64,000 bases of DNA from NCBI GenBank assembly GCA_001687465.1, contig LVLI01000173.1:1-64000 (forward strand). The letters are read 5' to 3'. Shown piece by piece: positions 1-10,943 of this stretch. Position 1 is the stretch's first letter; the number at the start of each line of letters is the position of its first letter. The DNA is from Halocafeteria seosinensis (Eukaryota > Sar > Bigyra > Bicosoecida). A program made the position numbers and the translations under genes. The notes beneath the pieces were generated by a model. It was not told the origin of the DNA, did not search any database, and was given only the letters and a program-made list of their open reading frames with translations.

Positions 1-1
1 G

Positions 2-202
2 CCTGTCCTTCAGAAAATAATCGAAACACTTGAGCGTTTGCGGGAGCAGCCACAGGTGAAGTCTATCTCGCTGCATCATGTTCCTCGGGAGGAAAACACG
101 GAGGCTGACCGTCTAGCTAACGAGGCAATCGATCGGAAAGACATTATGTTTTGTAATGATTCTACAGGGGAATACTTCGTGGGGGATCCGAACTCCCTTT
201 AA
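2..202 (+). pseudogene. Retroelement RNase H, C-terminal fragment
   Basis: The reading frame is open from the window edge to a TAA and ends with the RNase H tail pattern HHVPREENTEADRLANEA. Its ADRLAN core carries the last catalytic Asp of the RNase H fold. The N-terminal motifs (first Asp, Glu, DS) lie outside the window, so this could be the end of an intact element, but the following 2 kb holds only broken pieces. Cellular RNase HI is less likely because related fragments recur here beside reverse transcriptase pieces. Confidence 0.6.
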
Positions 203-773
203 ACTCGTTAGGGGAGTATAACCACATGAATATACAATAATAATCCATGCTTTCCCGTTCGCTCTGCGTACTGTCATCCCTATGCGCCGCCTCCATTCCT
301 CGTCCTCCCATTCAACCGTCCCTGCTGGCGAGCCAAGAACGACCACCCCTAAGGTCCTGATACGGATATCCGAAGGAAATGGAGTGCCAGGAGAGAGCAA
401 CAATTCGGTTTTTGACCGGTTAACTTGGAGGCCAACGGAACCGCACTCTTCTTCAAAGGCCATCAAGGCCTCACAAAGTCGGTGTGGCTCTCCGACGACG
501 GAGACGCCGTCGAGGTAAGCCATGAAGGTAAGGGAAGACTCAATGCCAGAAGCGTAGAGTGGATGCCAATAGCAAAAAGCACTGGGCCTAGGGATCCCCT
601 TGCCTCACCCCCTCACTGGATTTAGCCAGTTCCACCATCCGATATAGCAGAGGAGTATCGCCTCCATAGGCCCAGGCAAAGTAACGAGACAACGAAGGGA
701 ATTCGCGACTGACAACATTGGCCACATGCCGTCGAGAGACGCAGCTGAAGGCATTTTTGCAGTCGATCTGCAA
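113..773 (-). mobile_element. Non-LTR-type reverse transcriptase fragments
   Basis: Two pieces of one RT palm domain read on the minus strand. The upstream piece (773-588) has the pattern DCKNAF followed about 50 residues later by VRQGDP, the typical RT2-RT4 blocks. The downstream piece (523-113) has AYLDGVSVVGEPHRL, which is the YxDD active-site block with the second Asp replaced by Gly, followed by GLQVNRSKTELL. The break between the pieces and the lost active-site Asp show a dead copy. Confidence 0.7.
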
Positions 774-829
774 AACGCCGCAACCTTCCCTGAAAGCCTG
801 TCGACAAGAATGTATAACCGCATCAAGGC

Positions 830-907
830 CACCCTTAACTCCAGCGCCGCTTGGTGATCCGCCTCTTGGTTCCTACTCCTCGGCACGAATTCCCATGTTA
901 TCTCCAC
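830..907 (-). pseudogene. RNase H tail fragment fused to RT debris
   Basis: Minus-strand reading gives WEFVPRSRNQEAD followed by an Ala-rich helix start, which is the C-terminal block of a retroelement RNase H. It runs straight into RT-derived sequence lying downstream on the same strand, an order (RNase H tail before the RT palm) that an intact element would not have. This is a rearranged fragment. Confidence 0.5.
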
Positions 908-1116
908 ATGGGTCTTACCCAGAGAGAGAGGTGGTGTAGCTGTTTATGCTTCTACCTTTGTTCAGTAGTATTCCAAGATCATCAACAATACACACTACTG
1001 CTCCACATGGGTGCCAGAGTTGATTTCCTCGATCCGCCTCCACTTTTCGTGAAGAGAGCGCTTATTAATCCGTTTATTCCCATTGATCTGTCCGATGACG
1101 GTAAGGCAGCGGCGTT

Positions 1117-1260
1117 TTGCAGATCGACTGCAAAAATGCCTTCAATTGTGTCTCTTGGCGGCATGTGGCCAATGCTGTGAGTTGCGAATTCTCTTCGTTG
1201 TCTCGTTACTTTGCCTGGGCTTATGGAGGCGATACCCCTCTGCTATATCATTGTAGCTGT
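1117..1260 (+). mobile_element. Second, inverted RT fragment
   Basis: The plus-strand reading MQIDCKNAFNCVSWRHV is nearly identical in protein to the minus-strand RT piece at 588-773, so the two are inverted copies about 350 bp apart. The copy stops at about the GGDTPLLY position where a stop follows, so it lacks the VRQGDP and YxDD blocks. Confidence 0.65.
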
Positions 1261-1308
1261 TCTCTTTTCCTTTCGTTGCCCTCTTTGCCCGTAGGCCTAT
1301 AATATACA

Positions 1309-1500
1309 CGTCGTCGTCGTCAATCCAATAATGAAGCGGAGTTGGCTGCCCTCTTCCTCGCTCTCGACACAGACAGTTGAGGAGCTTACGAACTTTTCAG
1401 TCAATTTCACGATGCGCCTGACTATATATGGAGACTCTCTGAACGCAATTAATTGGGCGCAAGGAACGTTTGCCTGTAATTCACCCCACCTGCCTGTGTC
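1309..1500 (+). pseudogene. Frameshifted RNase H middle fragment
   Basis: One frame reads SNNEAELAALFLALDT (the Glu block of RNase H) and ends at TGA. A second frame then reads LTIYGDSLNAINWAQG (the second catalytic Asp block). Both motifs occur in the proper order and spacing but in different frames, so the copy carries a frameshift and a stop. Confidence 0.6.
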
Positions 1501-1564
1501 TTGATTAAGCACATTTTCCGAGAGTCGCGTGTACTTATGGTCCACCGACTTTTACTACAACTAC

Positions 1565-2080
1565 TTACATTCCACTAGCTCTCAACCAAACAGACAGCTC
1601 TCGGAAAATGTGGTTAATCAAAACACAAACGAGACGCTGCCTTATTTTACGAACAAACGTCGTCGGCGACCAGACTCTCGTAGAGGGAGGGTAGCACTCT
1701 AGAGACTTGAGAAACTCAAGACCACGCTCACCAATTCCCCCCAGGGTCTGGAAACAGACCGGCACGAAACGTAAATCTGGCTGATCACAAACAGAAGAAT
1801 AATGACGAAATTTTGTTTGCTCACGAAGCCTCGTCGCACCATAGATGTCTCCAGTCTGGGCAGAAGCATGACTCAAGGGTTCAGAAGCGGAGACGTCGAG
1901 GACTTGTTGACCCTGACCATCTAACAGGCACGGCAGGGACGCCCTGTCGGTTTCCGCGCCCTCGGACCGGCGGCATAGCGGTGAAATGACGCCACCCCCT
2001 AACATTGGGTATTGCAAGATCCCCTCTTCACAAAGAGCGCAAACCTGGCGTGCACTTGCCACAGATAGAGCCAAACCCAA
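1565..2080 (-). mobile_element. Retroelement RT C-terminal tail fragment
   Basis: The minus-strand product contains a block with FVPVCFQTLGGIGERGLEFL. It matches FLPVVFQTLGGIGRKGLGFL in the fragment near 54.7 kb and the Cys-rich tail typical of this RT family. An N-terminal CALCEEG piece corresponds to the zinc-knuckle CPLCDEF region seen at 55.1 kb. It has no RT palm of its own and no ATG-led start. It is best read as the 3' tail of the element family that also left the RT pieces at 0.1-1.3 kb. Confidence 0.55.
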
Positions 2081-2223
2081 CCGATATCGCCGAAGCTTTT
2101 TGAGACAATGTACACCAGATCTCTTCCGGTAGGATCAATACTAGTATCATATAATGGTACACTCGACATACAGTGTTATGGTACATCTATGTCAGATACA
2201 ACCATTATATCCGGTCGGAGCTC

Positions 2224-2427
2224 TTAAAAGAGTCTGAAGGTGATTTTGCAAGTCTGGGAGAGTCCAATCCGTTGCTCCAACGATCTGCCCGCCAGCAAAA
2301 ACCTCTTCCGAAATTCGTGGTAGGAGAGTGTGTCATACTTGTTACATTTCATGTTCTTCCACAGCTCCGTCGCCGCAGAGGCTGAAGACGGAAACATCCA
2401 ACAGAAGAGGACATCGTGGTTGCACAA
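2224..2427 (-). mobile_element. Short RT C-terminal tail fragment
   Basis: The minus-strand reading contains MKCNKYDTLSYHEFRKRFL, which parallels MKCRKYDGVCQEAHKRFL in the element tail at 54.5-55.0 kb. It is a third partial copy of the same element tail and lies directly upstream (in element orientation) of the 1.6-2.1 kb fragment. Confidence 0.5.
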
Positions 2428-3254
2428 CTTTGATGTCCGCTCTCATGCTATTGCCTGCTTAGCTAGCGGCTCCCCCAAAAAAAAATTCAATGGAATTCGA
2501 GCATGATCTCACAGCGTATGCTTCAATCGAAGCTCCCAGAAGATGCTTCTGCTTTCCTAAATGCCCATTTCTGAAATTGATAACTGACAACATTCGTTTG
2601 CTTCTTGCTAGAAAGCATGAACGCTAATTCATTTCTCAGGGAGTTTGTAGAATAACTTCTGGAATCCCTATCCAACCTTTGTAACGGTATACAATGTATA
2701 CACACTGCTGCTGGTGTTATTTTAGGGAAGGTTAGTGCTATTAAATACAGTTGGAATTAACAGGATTACATCCCGGCAAAACTTGGCTATTCGAATCATT
2801 GCGCTGAGCCACGTGTGCATCGGTCCAATACGCTTCTGGAACAAACCGAGAAGCACGGCACTGTAGGGTCATTTTTTCTTTTACAACATGTCTCGAACAA
2901 ACAATACGCCTCCAGGGTGCTTACTGTTCCTCTGTGAAAATTAGTGACCCAGCCCTTGGAAGGGGTCACATATATTTGCGAACGCGTCCTCATTTCGCTT
3001 ATGACACCGTTTATCTCTCCCTTCACTGCGCCTCAAAACAACGGTAGCTTTCACTTACTAATAAATACGGTTTCCATCAACCTCACTTACGGTAGTAAAG
3101 ATGCCGTCGTATCGCTTCTCAGGACAGCTTCTCGCAGAATGTACATACAGAGATCACTGCCTACGAGATGGACATGCTGGCTGCGTTCAACATATCCCAC
3201 CACCAAATGCTGCAAATTCAGGGTACTGGGTAAGAGCATCCAAAGAAACGGTAT
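2428..3254. other. Intergenic, no gene seen
   Basis: No reading frame with family resemblance was found on either strand. A nine-base A run near 2476 is the only simple sequence noted. The right part is the 3' flank of the minus-strand PH-domain gene. Confidence 0.5.
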
Positions 3255-6200
3255 CTAGACTAGATAACGCACCTCAGTAGTACTCAGGATTTCCTTTTTG
3301 GTTGTTTTTGACAGGTCTGCCCTCCATCTTACTACGCTTGCGATTATGGCATACCACTCAGGGGCGCCCCGGGCACAAAGCAACAGAGGCCCCGCAATTA
3401 CAGGAACTATGGTCGACGGAGGACGAGATATTAACCGCAAAGTAATAGATAACGGGAAAAGCACAGCAGAAGCAACACGCTGGGACATCAGGGGGGCAAA
3501 TCCGGACACAATCTCATCAATGTCATACTCGATATGCTCTCGGCGTTTCTGGGTACACTTAAACGGCGCCTTCCGCAACATTTTTGTCGGCTTGATTGCG
3601 TCAAAAAGATGAGCCAAATAAGAAATAGCTAGCTGAGCTGTACATCGGCTGTATTGGGCCTTACCAAACCAGGGGTCGAGGGAAACCCTGGCACAACGCA
3701 GCTGCCTCTTGAGGTTTTCACATACTCTAGGTATCACCCCCGTGGCGCTCTCTGAGTCCAACTCTGCATCCCATTCAGCCGTGAACAGTTTCTGGAGTGG
3801 TGCTGTGGGCCTCTTTCTGGATCTAGCCCCGCGGAATTCGTCATGTATACCGTAAGAGGAGTGCGAATTCGCCGAGTCTACAGAGATGACTCCCGCAGAG
3901 CTTCCCCGACGGTTCAATTCACTGAACCCTTTTCCAACAGGGTAGCGCTTCGTTGAAATCGTCGGCATGTACCCCTCACCAACACCATTTTCAAGCGGAT
4001 CATCGTCGAAAGCGGTCACCAGCTTCTGTGCCAACAGACCGGAAGCTCGCAGGCCATGATGAAGAACTTGCTTCTCGGCCTCGGAAGCTTCCTTACGAAT
4101 CTCTTCGGCAGAGAGATAATGAACAGTTTCATGATGAACTTCCATTTGCTCTCTCGCCTTATCTATTACTCCAGCAACTTTAGTGTTAAATAGACGAAAC
4201 ACACCCACAGCATTACCAAAATCGTTCACAACATGCACAACAGTGTCTGGACTTATATGTGGATCTCTACACTTCGTATTACAACGGGAGCAAGTATCAC
4301 GCAATGCCACCACGCATTCGTAGGAGACCGTAGAAATCAAAGGAGCAGATTGTGAATTCCAAGCGCTGCAGAGGAGGTTGCAGACCTGAATGAAAATGTT
4401 CGCACTGTATGTTTGCAGCTCCGGCCTAACATGTTCATCCAAGTAGACATCGTGAAGCTTTCCAAAAGTTTCCAACCCAACATCTGTTCGCTGCAGTATA
4501 GTGATTACATTCCTAAGCGCGGGGTGAGTCTCCCATGCATCATTGCCACCTTCTGCAGCATCCGACTTTTCCCGTTGGCCCTCGAGGAAGGTCTCTATTC
4601 CAGTAATTATGTACTTGCGAATTTTTACGTAAATCTCTAAAACAGCAAACAGACAACCCGCTTCATCGAAGCAAACATCATGTGAGCTTGCTTGACGGCA
4701 AACCCGTGAAAGGTTCTTCACTTTCTCCATCAGATTTTCATCGCAAGCCAGTAGAAGGTAAGCACATGCACATAATTCACGTCCTGTTGCTGAAACCTGC
4801 GACGAGAAAATCCTCCATAATCCTTTATTAAAACGGACAAGATTTGGGAAAAATAGGGGATGGAGTGGTTGAATACATACGAAATCTATGGTAAACTCCT
4901 CTATATCTCGGTGTCCTTCTTGCAACGAATTTACCTGCAGGAGCAGTATCCCATCAAGAGTGCTACCCGAAGTAGCATCACCTGGATATACACACCTGCT
5001 CTTGTTCAATCGGACTCTCTATAGGCTCTTCCATTGGCTCGCGGAGCGAACTTAGCAAATAAAGGAGACAAGCCTCGAGTTGGCTTGTGCATACATAAGA
5101 ATTGCGAAGCAAGGAGCTGTCTTCACGGTCGGCCAGTAGACTCAAAAATTGATTGATAGTTCTCTGGTTAAAAGTGGTGGTCCGAGCGGTGAGGTCAGAG
5201 AAAAGCGTAGCCACTATGTCGTGTGCAGTACTGTCAGCCTCTTCAGAACGCTGTTGCTGGTCGATAGACGTCTTTAACGCTTCTAACCACTGCTGTTGGC
5301 TCGTCCCCAGGGAGGAGGGATCCGCCTCTGGCTCGCTGAACGTCGATGAGCACTTTACTTCGGGGCCACGAGATTCATACTCTTTCTTCGACATGTCTGT
5401 GGGGACACGGGGGTGCGCAGACTCGGTGCTGTTGGAAGGAATCTGCGCGTTGAAAAACTCGCGAATTTGATTGCACCAACGTTCAACGGACTGCTCAAAT
5501 GAAAGGCTATCTTCTTGGGAGCCAATTTCGATCATATCCTCGGCCAGTTCTACAGACCCAATAGACCATACAGATAATCGATGCTGAGTAGACTCGATGG
5601 CCTCTTCGATATCTTCATCCAATGGCTCGTCATTGCCGCTAGCGTAGCCTGCCGCCGAAGGGAGTGGACTTGCATCACTAGGGGAATGACACACTCTGTG
5701 GCCAACTGCTCCGTTGCGAAATTGTGAGAATCTGCCTTGCGTTTCTACAGTAGTCGCCTCAGCGCCGGTATCGACATGTTGCTTAGTATCCGAAGGAGGG
5801 CCACCACACAGATCTCCAGCGTTACTGTTAGTACGGCTCTTATGAGGAATGTGTAAAGTAGTTTTTAGAGACGACTTCCTCGGGTAGAACTCGTCTGTCT
5901 TTGCCGAACTGGGACGGCGAGCCTGGATTTCATCCACATCATCATCCCCGCTGCTTTCGTTGCACGATAAATCAAAGTCAACACCCACGCGACTCGAACG
6001 GGGACTAGTGGATCCAGTTTCCTCCGAATCAGCAATAGACCAGTTGTCGATGTCATTCATTTGGGGAGTAATCTGCTGAGAAGCCTCATGCAAAGCGGCA
6101 ATCCAGCCTCTCAAGGAGCTCTGAGATGTAGCAGAACAGATTAAGCTCCTCCCTGGAGCTGTCAGTCGAAACGAATAACATCCTTTCTCTTCACTAATAT

Positions 6201-6945
6201 CTTCCACAACGCACGGTTTTTCTAAACGAATAGTCCCACGAGGCTTCCGATGTCTAACCTTCTCAGCGTTCGCTACCTTATTGCAGTTAGGTACGAAAGG
6301 GTCTTTTGTATAATATTCGAGCCGTCCGGGAAACAACAAGAAGTATCTTGAATGCCAAGTGGGAAAATGTCGGCCAAGCTTCTTTAGCCACCCTTCCCGT
6401 ATTGGGGGTCCTTTATGGCACAATATCGCCAAAGGCGAGTCGCCTCCCATTGATCCAGATGTCATCTGATGTTCCCTTTTAGCAAGATTTTGTTTTTGTA
6501 CATGTTTTCGCAAATCTTCTGGTTCCTCGTATTTCTTCATTTTCGGTCTTTTCCGTGTTTGTGGTCCTTGCCCTTCATCATCTTGGTTTACAGCACTAGC
6601 GGCAGTTGCAGTCAAAGGAATTCCATTTTGCCGATTTTCCCGTTCCAGCCAATCTTTCCTTCCAAAGTCCTCCGCAACATCAATGGGGCGAACGTTATTA
6701 CTACTGGGAAAATCCGGTTCTGAGCCCAATTTGACGAGAATATCGACAATTGGTCGACATCCGCTTTCTAGGCTCTCCACGAGCGCGTCCGATAGGGCTT
6801 TTCTCGCCCGGTGTTGAGCTGTGGCGCCTCCCTCATGCATAATTCCTCCATCCAGACTGTGTGATATAATGTCGATTGCGCATAAAGCTGCTCGGAAGGC
6901 ATCATGTGCGTCACATGACGAAATCATGTCCTGAACCGACGCCAT
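3255..6945 (-). CDS. Large PH-domain protein (1181 aa), possible exocyst-like tail
   Basis: Three exons are proposed: 6945-4996, 4934-4881 and 4796-3255. They are joined by 61-nt and 84-nt phase-0 introns (the second with a GTATGT donor), giving one uninterrupted 1181-residue frame. Residues about 1-125 resemble a worn ankyrin segment (VDILVKLGSEPDF, PIDVAEDFGRKDW). A clear pleckstrin-homology domain follows at about 178-285 (EGWLKKLG, WHSRYFLLFPGRLEYY, final SLRGWIAALHEA). Then comes a long Ser/Glu-rich linker. The alpha-helical C-terminal third loosely recalls exocyst Sec6-type helical tails, but this is a guess without an alignment. A membrane-lipid-binding role is the only inference the PH domain supports. 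The ATG is the first in frame after upstream stops. Confidence 0.75.
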
Positions 6946-7541
6946 TTTCCCTCGTGTATCTGTTTTTAATGCCCACGTGTGCGTTAAATACAGAGACTAT
7001 AGCTATATCGATGACATTCCTTTGATCTCAAGTGTACAGTACGAGCAATGATCGCGGAATTTTTCCTATCGAACAGCTACAATCGAGTAAAACAAGAGGT
7101 GTTTCTACTCTGATGTTTCTGCTCCACGGCACCCCAGGATTTTCGACGCCATAAAACATAAGGTTCTACAGCCCAAACACTTCTGAAACCACTGCAGTGA
7201 CACGGAGAAATGATCAAAAGACACATCACATTGACACAAAATATTGTAGGACAACTGTTAAGGCGATAAATGCGCCCCGTGCCCCCAGACAGGCCACCTT
7301 TTTTATCCCCTACGGAATTCCCCTCGCTCGGTCCTTGTCGAAAGTTGAAGTTTCAACGGGGTAATGACCATCCAGACAGTCTGGTCAAACTGAGTGTGTG
7401 TTCAGCTACGTGCGGGAAGGGCTGATATAATACCAGCAATAACATTGTATTATAACATGCTTAAGTTTGCAGCTTCACACCCGAGAACACAGGACAGCTT
7501 TGGGAAACACGGAAGATAAAACAAAAAAAGAGAAACTCTCG
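6946..7541. other. Intergenic, promoter side of the PH gene
   Basis: This is the 5' flank of the PH-domain gene and the 3' flank of the tRNA gene. No coding pattern was recognised on either strand. Confidence 0.4.
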
Positions 7542-7614
7542 TGCCCTCACCAGGGATCGAACCTGGGACCTCATCCTTACTAAGGATGCGCTCTAACCGC
7601 TGAGCTATGGGGGC
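7542..7614 (-). tRNA. tRNA-Thr (anticodon AGT)
   Basis: The minus strand folds into a 73-nt cloverleaf. It has T8-A9, a D arm GCTC/GAGC with GG in the loop, anticodon stem CATCC/GGATG around loop TTAGTAA, variable AGGTC, and T arm CCAGG-TTCGATC-CCTGG with discriminator A73. The anticodon AGT (read as IGU) means threonine. The acceptor stem GCCCCCA/TGAGGGC has one C5-A68 mismatch, and all other pairs are Watson-Crick. No intron is present and CCA is not encoded, as expected for a nuclear tRNA gene. A-box and B-box promoter sequences are internal. Confidence 0.93.
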
Positions 7615-7896
7615 ATGTACAGCGCTGGCAAATGAGGATTGTGTATCCCATCTATGATAGCGCTGGTAACCCGCCACCAATGGATGTTGATTGCATTGCT
7701 TTTGCGGAAACTGAAGTATACAAGCCATGCTCTGAAAACCTAACCGCAGGATCTATGGATCTAAAAGGTAGACCAGTCTCTTTGCATGAGTAATGCAGCC
7801 TGGCCCACTGCCAGCAGTAACGATGTCACTGATATCAGCTGATGAGTACAGTGCGCCAAGTTGTTCTTGATTGTGTATTTCGTCATTCACTGGAGA

Positions 7897-9886
7897 CTAA
7901 CGTGGCATTTTCGTCCTCGGTAACCCTGTGTATTCTTCACCGCGTTCTCGTTTGCCGCTGATATCGGGATGTACGCCACCTCCTGCTCCGTAGGAAAGCA
8001 ACTTCCCGGATACGTTTTGAGCTCTTTGCCCAGTGGATACCCTTGTCCCCATAGCCCTTTCAGCGTCAGTAACCGACTGTTGATTCCGACGTGCCCTACC
8101 TGATCCCTGGTATGCATACTGCTCTTTGGTTTCTCCAGGGCGTTGGCGGACCCAAAACTTGCTGAAATGATCTACGGATCCTGTGGACACATATTGAACA
8201 TCACACTTTAATCCGTCCATTGACTCAGGAAGGAGAATACTCACCTGTTCCTAATGTCAGCCCGGCAGGATGCCATTGCATAGAGCAAATGGCAGCATCA
8301 TGAGCATTCCATACTCGAGCGTTCGGTTTCTCATTTCCAGTTACCCAATACGATAAACCTCCATTCACGTGGCCCGATGCGAAAAGACGCTCATGAAAAG
8401 GATGCCACGCTATTGCTGAATTATCATGGTTCCATATTCTCACCATCGCAACATCACGTCTAGGCAAAGTGTGCGTCGAAGAAACACTTACACGTGGCAG
8501 GTTTCAGCTCATCGCAGTTTATAGTTTGGAATTCTTGCATCTTTCGTATGTCGAATAATTTCATCGTATGATCCTGAGAGGCAGTGAGTAGCCAGAACCC
8601 GTTGGGGTTCCACTGCACCTTCGATATCGGTCGCTTATGACTAGAACTGTAGCAAAGCAATACCTGGCACGTAGCAAATACGCCCTGTTGGTTAGGACAA
8701 AACGGATACTTACATGGTCTTAAGGTCTTTTCCAGCGCGTGGGTCCCAAAACTTTATTCGCGAATCTTTTGATCCAGAAGCAATCAAACTACTCGTAGGG
8801 TGCCAGTCAACACACTTCACATCCCAACCATGACCTGTCAGCTCTATATCTTGTTTTACATGCCAGAAGTCCCACACCTTCACCGATCCGTCATCGCTAC
8901 ATGAACAAAACTTTGAATCCGTCGGAGAGAACGACAAATCCCGGACTGCATCCTTGTGTGCCTCAATAGCCTGTAGAACGTGTGGAAGAAAGTCAACAAG
9001 ACCCCCTAGACACGATAACTCAATTGGGCAGATACCATACCTCATTTGGATTCATATTGGCGGACCAATACTTGACCAGTCCTCCTTGATCAGCCGAAAT
9101 AAGCCAATCATTGTTGTGCGACCATTCTAAGGACAAAATAGGACTGTCGTGAGCCTGTAAAAGACGAGGCCTTCACGCTAAAGCTGCGGATATACTACAT
9201 AAACAGCTGTAATGCAGATGCCATACCTGGAAAATTGTATCAAACGCATAAGTGAATCCGTCCCAAAGAGTGAATTCTCCACTGGCAGCTCCTGTGATAA
9301 ATCTTCGTCCCTCTGGCGTCCACTGCAGTTGATAATGCCAAGTGTGCCCTGCAACATGGTCCACGCGACACGCACGCGCGCTCATGAAACATACTATGAC
9401 TTGATTGATTGGGCAGCGAATTTTGTTCACAGCGCTTCTGGCAATCTTAGTGCAGAAGCAGTCGCTCGGGTCTCCTCGATTCGCCATCGGTGGTAGTACC
9501 TGCACACTTCAAACGTGGTCTTCCAAATAGACTCCGAAAACGATAACAGTGCACGTACATATCGAGCGTATGCACTATGGGGCTGTACCGGGCGCCTATC
9601 CCAGGGGAACTCTCGTCTTGTTATAGTGTCCTGTGGGTGTAGTAGCTCATTATACCACAGGAGAATGTGTTAAGTCAGCCACTTTTTTTCTCCCGAACCA
9701 GCTATTCCATACCTCCAACATTGTTATTATCAAGGGTCTTATATCAAAGGACTTCTGTTTGGTATGTCGCTTGCTCTGTCGCACTTCCATTTCGGACCTA
9801 TATACACCTGCATTGCGGGTATCATCTCCTCCACCACCCCCACGATGCGATGACCCCATACTCTGAGGATCACTTCGACGTGACAT
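7897..9886 (-). CDS. WDR33: WDR33/FY/Pfs2, polyadenylation-factor WD40 subunit
   Basis: Nine exons are proposed: 9886-9713, 9630-9559, 9499-9395, 9322-9227, 9154-9041, 8970-8714, 8646-8492, 8415-8245 and 8180-7897. All phases agree and they encode 475 residues. The family N-terminus (Lys/Arg-rich, then a VLPP motif like VPP in the human protein) precedes seven WD40 repeats. Diagnostic stretches are [64 protein letters not shown] and [13 protein letters not shown]33 binds the AAUAAA signal within CPSF in the nucleus. The tail is short and Gly/Arg-bearing, without the collagen-like or proline-rich extensions of animals and plants, so the protein is Pfs2-sized. Confidence 0.93.
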
Positions 9887-10943
9887 ATTACCATATACCA
9901 ACGAGATCTATGTGTGATGTAAAATGCATTAGTGGTTTTCCCATTTATTTATCTATTGGCTTATCGAATCAAATGGATGACAAAACATCCGATTTAGTCC
10001 TCACTGAACCTGTACACGTACATCGTTGTGCTTGCGCAAAGCTAAGGATGCGGTCAACTCCCCGGCCTGTGGGCTATCTGTCACATATGTGTGTGTGTAC
10101 GGTAAGGTGGTGATTCTGTTGAAAGAGTCGGCTCAAAACGCAACATAAGCAGTTGAACCTCGCCGATATATGAGCAAGGAATCAAGTTGTTCGGAAGGTG
10201 CTGCTGTATGGTATGCAAGGTGGTGATAGGAATTCGGGAACCTATAGCCATGAAAGAGGATGTAACAGACAACAAGTCAAAATTTCACTCCGCTGCAGGC
10301 TTGGCGGCAGACAATTTCCGTGGTAGTACATGATGGTACCGTCTGCCAAATGTAACGGAGGTGTGTCGTACGACAATTTGGTACAGTGTACCATTTTTTC
10401 CAGTGTGTGGTGCTTCGGAGCCACAATGTTGAGCAGCACACTAATGAACTAATTTCTAAGCAAATAGCAACACAGTGGTACTTTGGAAAGATGATGCGTT
10501 CCAAAGATCTTTTTTCGCTGTTCACATTGAGCTATCCTATCCCCCAATATGCAGAGTGAAGTGTCATCTCAGCTACTGCTGGCCAGCCCAGTCGCGCGGG
10601 TCTTCTGTGCACACGATGACTTTACAGTCCGTCTAGGAAATCAAATACTACTTTAAGTTGGCAGTGTTTGTAACAACCGACTAAATCTGAATCCGACTAA
10701 ATCTGGGATTCGCGAATGACATATGACTCATTGAGTAGCTCACTTCCTGTGAACTTCGCAGACCCGGCCACGGTAATGCGCAATGCACGGTGTACATTGC
10801 TCTATAGGGTCTTGAGATAGTATAGATCCTGCATCGTGCTGATCGACACGAAGACAGTCTCCATATTTATTTACTATTACCATCCTGCGTTGTGTGCACT
10901 CGGCTACTTGACATACTCCTCTGTAGAAGGGAAGAATTGAGCC
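9887..10943. other. Divergent intergenic region
   Basis: The region separates the minus-strand WDR33 gene from the plus-strand TPR-ankyrin gene, so it should carry both promoters. Reading frames in it are short and resemble nothing recognised. No repeat or RNA gene was seen. Confidence 0.4.

Noticed and set aside
7450-7728. A 92-codon minus-strand frame across the tRNA
   Set aside because: It runs straight through the tRNA-Thr gene and has no family resemblance outside it, so it is a chance frame.
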